From: Diphasiastrum complanatum
Lineage: Eukaryota; Streptophyta; Lycopodiopsida; Lycopodiales; Lycopodiaceae
Assembly: GCA_029204225.1 (NCBI GenBank)
Contig: CM055095.1
Location: forward strand, 12,819,318 to 12,883,317
Direction of reading: 5' to 3'
Length of the DNA: 64,000 nt
Positions 58,706-64,000 of this stretch are shown here, one piece after another; position 1 is the first letter of the stretch, and every line of letters starts with the position of its first letter. The notes below the pieces were generated by a model. That model searched no databases. It saw only the letters and a program-made list of their open reading frames with translations, and was not told where the DNA came from. The position numbers were made by a program, and so were the translations under genes.

Positions 58706-58802
58706 GATTTTAAAGTCTTTTTGGGCCCTGTATTATTTTGCATAATATACAAAATAGGGCTCATTTATTTTTGCTCGTTTTTAATCAAATGGGATAGAGT
58801 GC

Positions 58803-58830
58803 AAGAGAGAGAGAGAGAGAGAGAACTCAG

Positions 58831-58862
<32 letters not shown>

Positions 58863-58974
58863 AGTCAATAGACAGAGAGAGCGTAGGGGAGAGAAATAAA
58901 GCATGGGAGAGAGAGAGAGAGAGAGCGCAGGAGAAGGAGAGGGAGAGGGAGAGAGGGGGGGGGACAGCGAGTAG

Positions 58975-59009
<35 letters not shown>

Positions 59010-59082
59010 CAAGAAAGAGCGAGAGGGACAACGCAGCATGAGAGAGAGGGACAACGGAGCAAAGAGAGGTACAGCGCACAAC

Positions 59083-59138
<56 letters not shown>

Positions 59139-59160
59139 AGAGAGCACCGGTGAGAGAGGG
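58803..59160. repeat. Imperfect GA-rich block
   Basis: GA runs broken by CAGGAG, GTAGGGG, GCGAGCG and similar; the longest pure part is about 59087-59130. Open stretches here are low-complexity shadows. Confidence 0.9.
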
Positions 59161-59189
59161 AGATGTCAAAAAAATCAGCCGAATTGTTG

Positions 59190-59345
59190 GACAGATCGTG
59201 GTTTCCGCCACTTGCTGTCGGGTCCCAAATTATTTATGGTAGTGGCCCTCCCAATGGCCATTACCCACTACTTAATTCAAGGGCCAGTGTATTCCTCACC
59301 TTGCTTGCACGTTGGCTCTACAAGTCCGTTGTAGGCACCTGAATT
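59190..59345. repeat. Direct repeat flanking GA-rich block, copy 2
   Basis: GGGCCAGTGTATTCCTCACC...TGCTTGCAC, then ACAAGTCCGTTGTAGGCACC, paired with 58545-58705. A C-rich run follows at about 59361-59379. Confidence 0.6.
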
Positions 59346-59379
59346 GCTTGTTCCCTTAGCCCCCCCCCCCACCCCCCCC

Positions 59380-60031
59380 ATGCTTCTTCAACGTTCTCCT
59401 TCAGGCGCAGGCCCCCGTTCACGCTTCAACGTCCCCCCATTCAACGATCCCTTCAAACCCCTTTTCAACAGGGTGCCCTTCCCAACTCAGCCCATTCACA
59501 GTCAAACTAGAAATGGATGTAAGGGCCCCTTTCAAACTCGCCCTTTTCCATTGAAAGGACCAGTTTGAGGGGGATCATTGTTATTTTTTGTTGCAAACAA
59601 AAATCTATAGCAAAGTGCCATTTCTACACTTTTTGCATCATTCCAAGAGAGTTTGAGACTCATTTTTGTGTTTTTGGCCTCCTGAGTGCAAATGGGTGCA
59701 AATGCAATGTTTTTTTTTTTACAATGTTTCTTTCTTCTTCCCTTGCATCAACAAAATTAGTGGACCACATGAACGCTACCTTATATCACGTATGTAACTT
59801 TTGCATAAACAATGATTCACAATTTGATCCCACGGCTAAGTTTTAAAGCTTCTATTACACAAGTTTGATTCATCATGAAGTGACAAGAAAGTAGTATAAA
59901 TTTGATGCAGCAACATTATACTAATATAAAATTTTTGTTTCTAAAGCTTTATGCAACAACTACTTTGTAGCTTTTAGTTTGAAAAAGCGTGTACTCCCAA
60001 AAAAAGTGATGCCTCAATGATCATCATAAAT
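59380..60031. other. No identifiable gene
   Basis: May hold the intron and further exons of the minus-strand gene to the right, but no coding continuation was recognised. Confidence 0.35.
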
Positions 60032-60149
60032 TTACAAAACTACCAACATGCAAATTGGAGTTTTAAAATGAAATATGGACCAAAAAGGGGCACCATTAAT
60101 GAGAAAAAATGAATCATAACAACATAATTTGGTATAAAGCTTTAGATAC

Positions 60150-61366
60150 CTTATTGCATTGATTTCTGCAAGTGCGTCGTCGGGGTGCCAATTGTAAAAA
60201 TTTTTTTGCTTGAGCTTTTGCATCCATAAAATTGTATCAACGCTTTTACCAGAGGCAGTTAAAACCCATGCCACAGGGATGCCATTGCAGTAATCATCAA
60301 CCACCAACATGGTGAATAATTGATACTGCCATTTCACACAAGGACTTAGAAGTATCTTAAAAACAACAAAACAATAATGCTTTAGAAAAGGATATGACTC
60401 TATACATGGTATTTGTTTGTTCCAAAGGTTGCATCCATGGACACCGTACTGTTGTGACCAAACCAAATCATATTTTGCTTTTGCCACTTCGTTTGCAAAC
60501 CCAATATGCATGGTATGACATTTTCTTGACCACTTCCATCAATGTAGGTTCTTTATTCCTGATGGAAAAACACTTTATCACAATTCCTCTCAATCCATAA
60601 TGCAGCACTTCGCTCATCATGCTCATTCAACTTCCACAAACACCTTACATAAATTCTCTCAATGTTCAATATCGTATCTTGGTCTAGATATTTGTCTCTT
60701 GTCGTCATTGGTCGTGCAAACCTTGCTGGATGGATGTTATTGCCGAGAACACGTTTTTGATGCTCTGACATGATTTGGAGGGGTGTGATATTTAGTTCTA
60801 ATTGCATCCTAATCCATGATCACATTTGCACAGAGATACAAGGGGCGGTCAAAAAAGTTTTTCCCCTATTTTCAACATCATTTACCCCATGGCAAGCATT
60901 TCCATTGACGTCCACATGTAGCATGCATTTGAAATTAACCTTGGCTAAGTCAGGTTTGTGATATAGTACATTGACTTGAAAACAACACATGCATCCTCTT
61001 TTTTTACTAAATCTAGGTGCCTCGGCAAAATTTCTTGATCTAGTACCATATGCACAGTGATATCTGCATGTCATCAGTGAAATTGTGAAGATTGAACCAA
61101 TGCCACAAACAAACTCTACAATAAGTGATAAAATAGCTTTCATGTATTGCATGGTCACTTACAATTTGGAATCCAAGAAAGAAGGCTGCTTCAAAGATCC
61201 TGGTGCATGGACAATGTGTTTTTCAATAATGAAATTTGTTGGAAGTGCTTCCATCCTGCTTTCCCCCTCAATGAAGTCATGGACACGAGCTGTTGGAATA
61301 TATGCACTCCATTGTGAATCATCTCTACAAAATGCTCTTGTAGGAGGCTTTTGAATTAGGACCCTA
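60150..61366 (-). pseudogene. MULE-transposase-domain (SWIM/FAR1-like) gene remnant with introns
   Basis: Three exons read on the minus strand. Exon a about 61366-61163 (acceptor TTTATAG; LIQKPPTRAFC, FIIEKHIVHAPGSLKQPSFLDSK). Exon b 61063-60406 (YHCAYGTRSRNFAEAPRF, KKRGCMCCFQVNVLYHKPDLA, HVDVNGNACHG, ERNCDKVFFHQ, LGLQTKWQKQNMIWFG, VSMDATFGTNKYH). Exon c 60325-60150 (LFTMLVVDDYCNGIPVAWVLTASGKS, HPDDALAEINAIR). Introns are GTAAGT...ATGCAG (61162-61064, 99 nt) and GTATAG...GGCAG (60405-60326, 80 nt), and both joins stay in frame. Exon c ends at a donor AAG|GTATCT, so the gene continues left. The SMDATFGTNK...PVAW...DDA.AEI order is the MULE transposase core used in domesticated plant genes. Exon b has a TGA (about 60817) and a TAA (about 60550), each one change from a sense codon. 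Confidence 0.72.
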
Positions 61367-61383
61367 TAAATGAGAGCAACCAA

Positions 61384-61905
61384 AAAATGTGGTAATGTTG
61401 TTGCAAGACAATGAAAGTAATTACATTTCTTTATAATATTTATCCAAAAAAAAAGAGAAGGTTTTTCAAGAACATAAGTTTGTAGTTAGCTCATGTAATG
61501 AAGATCTCGTTTCCATGCATATCGTAGTGTCTATTCCAATGGATGTTAGTGTAGTATCCCGATGCGATTTTGGAACTTGATTTTTCAATAGAAATTAAAG
61601 TCAGTGCTCAAATCATATTTAAAAATACGTCCATGTGTAACATATTGCATTGGCTACTGCTGTACCTGCGATGTCCATGTGCGTGGAGTAGTTGCATATG
61701 CAATGTGCACTCCTCTATAACCTAATCATCCAACCACATCTATGAAAGTAAATGTCACATATTTTATAAAAACTTGGAACAACAAGTGACAAAGCTTAGG
61801 CACATAAAAATCACAATCTACTTTTTTCCATTGAATTAGTACGACCATACTTTACATGTATACACAAACAACCTACTTCGACACCTTCTGACCAGGTTAG
61901 AATGT
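61384..61905. other. No identifiable gene
   Basis: AT-rich; possibly upstream intron of the minus-strand gene (CATTTATAG acceptor at about 61367). Confidence 0.35.
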
Positions 61906-62236
61906 GAACCCGATACGAGCCGAACGGATCCATTGTTGCTTGTTTCTAACGTTGTTTGCCCAGAAATGCTTTTTTGTGCTGGGAAGAACCCTATCAGGGC
62001 GGCATGGAAAATGGACTAGTTTTACAATTTTTCGGCCATGGGTCTAGTTTCTTTGAATGGAGTCGGTTTCTCCTGCTTTTTATTTTGGGTAGTGGGCAAC
62101 ATCGAGGGGAATTGGCAAGGACAGACCGGATGCTGAATGATCAAGTATGGAGCCCGAAACCTCCATGTGAAGTCCAGCCCCAAAAAGACTTCAGGGAAGG
62201 CAGGCTGGTCGGGTCAGATTCAGTTGATAACGTCTG
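61906..62236. repeat. 363-bp-spaced direct repeat, copy 1
   Basis: Begins GAACCCGATACGAGCCGAAC and ends near GATTCAGTTGATAACGTC. Aligns with 62269-62586. Confidence 0.9.
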
Positions 62237-62268
62237 AAGATCTAGACGGGAAGTGGTCACAGATTCAT

Positions 62269-62586
62269 GAACCCGATACGAACCGAACGGATCCATTTTT
62301 GCTCATTTTCGACATCGTTGCCCAAAAACGCCCCTTCGTGCCGAGAAGAACCCTATTAGGGCATGCAAAATGGACTAGTTTTACAATTTTTCGAGCATGG
62401 TCCAGCGAACAGAGCCGATTTCTCCTGCTTTCTATTTTGGGCAGTGGGTAACATCGAGGAGAATTGGCAGGGACAGACGAGACGCTGAACGGTCAGGTAT
62501 AGAGCCCGAAACCTCCATGCGAAGTCCAGCCCTGGAAAGGCTTCAAGGAAAGCAGGCTAGTTGGGTTAGATTCAGTCGATAAGGTC
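62269..62586. repeat. 363-bp-spaced direct repeat, copy 2
   Basis: GAACCCGATACGAACCGAAC to GATTCAGTCGATAAGGTC. Both copies share GGACTAGTTTTACAATTTTTCG and GAGCCCGAAACCTCCATG in pieces. Short open stretches in both are not conserved as protein. Confidence 0.9.
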
Positions 62587-62794
62587 AACCAAAAATTCTC
62601 CAAAAAAAAATGAAAATTCCGAGGTCTTATATATACGAAATTTTTGCACGACGTGCACTAATATCTTTTCGACGCGTGTCATTCTCGCACGTGACAGATT
62701 TCAGGTCAATCATTCTCTGTACGACGTATTAATTCTGACCAATCACCCGTTGACACGTGTTCCTTCGTTACTCCTCCACACGTGCAATTTTTTT

Positions 62795-62808
62795 ATATTA
62801 TAAATAGG
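62795..62808 (+). promoter_or_regulatory. Candidate TATA box
   Basis: TATTATAAATAGG in an AT-rich patch after a stretch with CACGTG-like words (ACACGTGT 62755, CACACGTGC 62777, CGCACGTGAC 62688). It could serve the reading frame starting near 63086, or be an LTR promoter. Confidence 0.4.
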
Positions 62809-62819
62809 TCATTTTCGGC

Positions 62820-63062
62820 TCAGATTTTCATGCAAATTTACGATTTCTAGGCCGGATATCGATTTCAAGCGCGCCGTTTGCACTGATTACCCTACGTTGA
62901 CTAACTTGCGTCTGGAACCGATACTGCCTCGTCCGGTATCGCATTCAAGCGCGCATTGCATCTCCTTTCTTTTGTGCTCTGTGTTCATGTGCTCAGATCC
63001 GATACTCTACTTTCTAGTATCTCTTTCGAGCGCACATTGCCTGGAGGTGCTTGCCTGACCTA
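62820..63062. repeat. Three-copy 81-bp tandem repeat
   Basis: GATATCGATTTCAAGCGCGC (62855), GGTATCGCATTCAAGCGCGC (62935) and AGTATCTCTTTCGAGCGCAC (63016), each followed about 40 bases on by a GA-CCGATA-type word. Copies are diverged. Confidence 0.75.
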
Positions 63063-63085
63063 CAGTTTGTGCCTGAGAGCGATAT

Positions 63086-64000
63086 TTGGGAATTTACATC
63101 TGTTGTTTTTGTTTAAAATGTCTTGATTTTAGTTTGCTTTTTTTTTTTCATGAATTTGGTATTACTGATAGTTTGGAGTATTTCAAATATCTTTTTTCTC
63201 ATTTTCTTATTATTCTTCCTTCTATAACTGAGGAACCTGGTGTGGAGGCATTTTCTGAGATATATCTCAGATTTAAGTCCCTGCTCAGTACTCCGTTATT
63301 CAAATTTCAGAATAAGAACATGATTCATTATTAGATTTTGGTGGCACTCGACAAGCATATCTATAAAGCTAAGCTTGACAGAATGTTTACCAAGTTACAT
63401 AATGATTTCAAGTCTGTAGATGAGTGCCCAATTCACAATAAAAAATGTAGATCTGTTGATTTTCAGTCTGCTTTTGATTTTTTTTCTTTTGTTAAATATT
63501 TCTGACAATTCAGAAGTTGTCCCTTCCATTTTGAAGTTGTTTCTTCTAGTGGTACAAAGTCTGAAAAGTCAAAGATTGTAGATATACATACTTTTTTTTA
63601 TTGATACGAGCGTTAATTTAGATGATTGTTCATATTTTGATTCTGCTCAAAATAGGGCATCGTTTAAGCCCTGAAACACCCACTACCCTTTCTCCTTCTG
63701 ATAAATCTTTGATCATTTTGCCTACTTATAATATAGATAATAATTTCTTTTTGACAATATTGGATATATCGGATCTTTTTGACTTCACTGAAGTTGAGAC
63801 TCTTTGCATTTTGAGCAAAGAGCTTGATGAATTTTCGGATATAATTGATTTTGATGCTGATGATCTTCTCCCTGTTTTGACGATGTATATAATGATAAGT
63901 TTTATTTAGGGAAAGATTGCTTGAAAATGGCTGTGGAAGAAATGTGCAACAAAGAAGATGATCTACCTTCTGAAGAGGAGTTTCTTAGAATCCAAAGTCA
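63086..64000 (+). other. Unrecognised degenerate reading frame running off the right edge
   Basis: Open stretches 63086-63334 and 63622-63909 in different frames, plus a frame after TAG 63333 (ALDKHIYKAKLDRMFTKLHNDF). The second is acidic (DLFDFTEVETLCILSKELDEF, IIDFDADDLL). The protein-like text is continuous enough to suggest an old coding region, possibly an element ORF, with a TATA-like site and 81-bp repeats upstream. No family recognised. Confidence 0.35.

Overview
The window reads as nuclear DNA of a land plant. It holds parts of three host-type genes with introns: casein kinase II regulatory subunit beta at the left edge, photorespiratory serine:glyoxylate aminotransferase near 52-58 kb, and a gene with a MULE-transposase domain near 60-61.4 kb. 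These are set in a large mass of decayed Ty1/copia and Ty3/gypsy LTR retrotransposons, very long GA/CA/TA microsatellites and unassigned AT-rich sequence. A repeat-rich genome such as a fern or other non-angiosperm would fit, but this is a guess; nothing here fixes the species.

Layout. 0-2.3 kb: first two exons of CK2 beta on the minus strand; its 3' exons lie left of the window. 4-7.7 kb: a plus-strand copia relic split by a minus-strand, internally deleted copia. 9.5-13.4 kb: GA microsatellites, a duplicated 345-bp unit, a primer-binding-site-like sequence and a near-perfect palindrome. 14.5-16.4 kb: a long coiled-coil reading frame broken by stops that all look like C-to-T changes, ending at a polypurine tract and LTR start. 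17.3-23.0 kb: a copia element with direct LTRs whose interior is rearranged head to head (gag forward, then RNase H-RT-integrase-gag reversed). 23.1-25.3 kb: minus-strand chromovirus 3' half with LTR and chromodomain integrase. 25.3-33.5 kb: a nearly full-length but decayed Ty3/gypsy element with three unusual zinc knuckles and an extra ORF after integrase. 34-38.05 kb: a second, truncated gypsy element (gag, protease, RT, RNase H). 38.8-45.6 kb: giant microsatellites around further copia fragments. 49.2-50.9 kb: copia 3' end with polypurine tract and complete 3' LTR.

51.7-57.8 kb is the best-preserved gene: five exons joining in frame to 401 codons, ending in the peroxisomal signal SRL and carrying the PLP lysine. 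60.0-61.4 kb on the minus strand is a MULE/SWIM-type gene remnant that still has short spliceable introns but two premature stops. 61.9-64 kb has a 363-bp direct repeat, a three-copy 81-bp repeat and the start of an unrecognised reading frame that runs off the right edge.

Apart from the aminotransferase, and CK2 beta as far as it is visible, every protein-coding stretch shows stops, frameshifts or lost catalytic residues. The most unusual items are the head-to-head copia, which could give a hairpin transcript, the all-C-to-T stop pattern at 14.7-15.7 kb, and the gypsy gag with three CX2CX3HX4C knuckles. All coordinates of joins, LTR ends and splice sites were read by eye.
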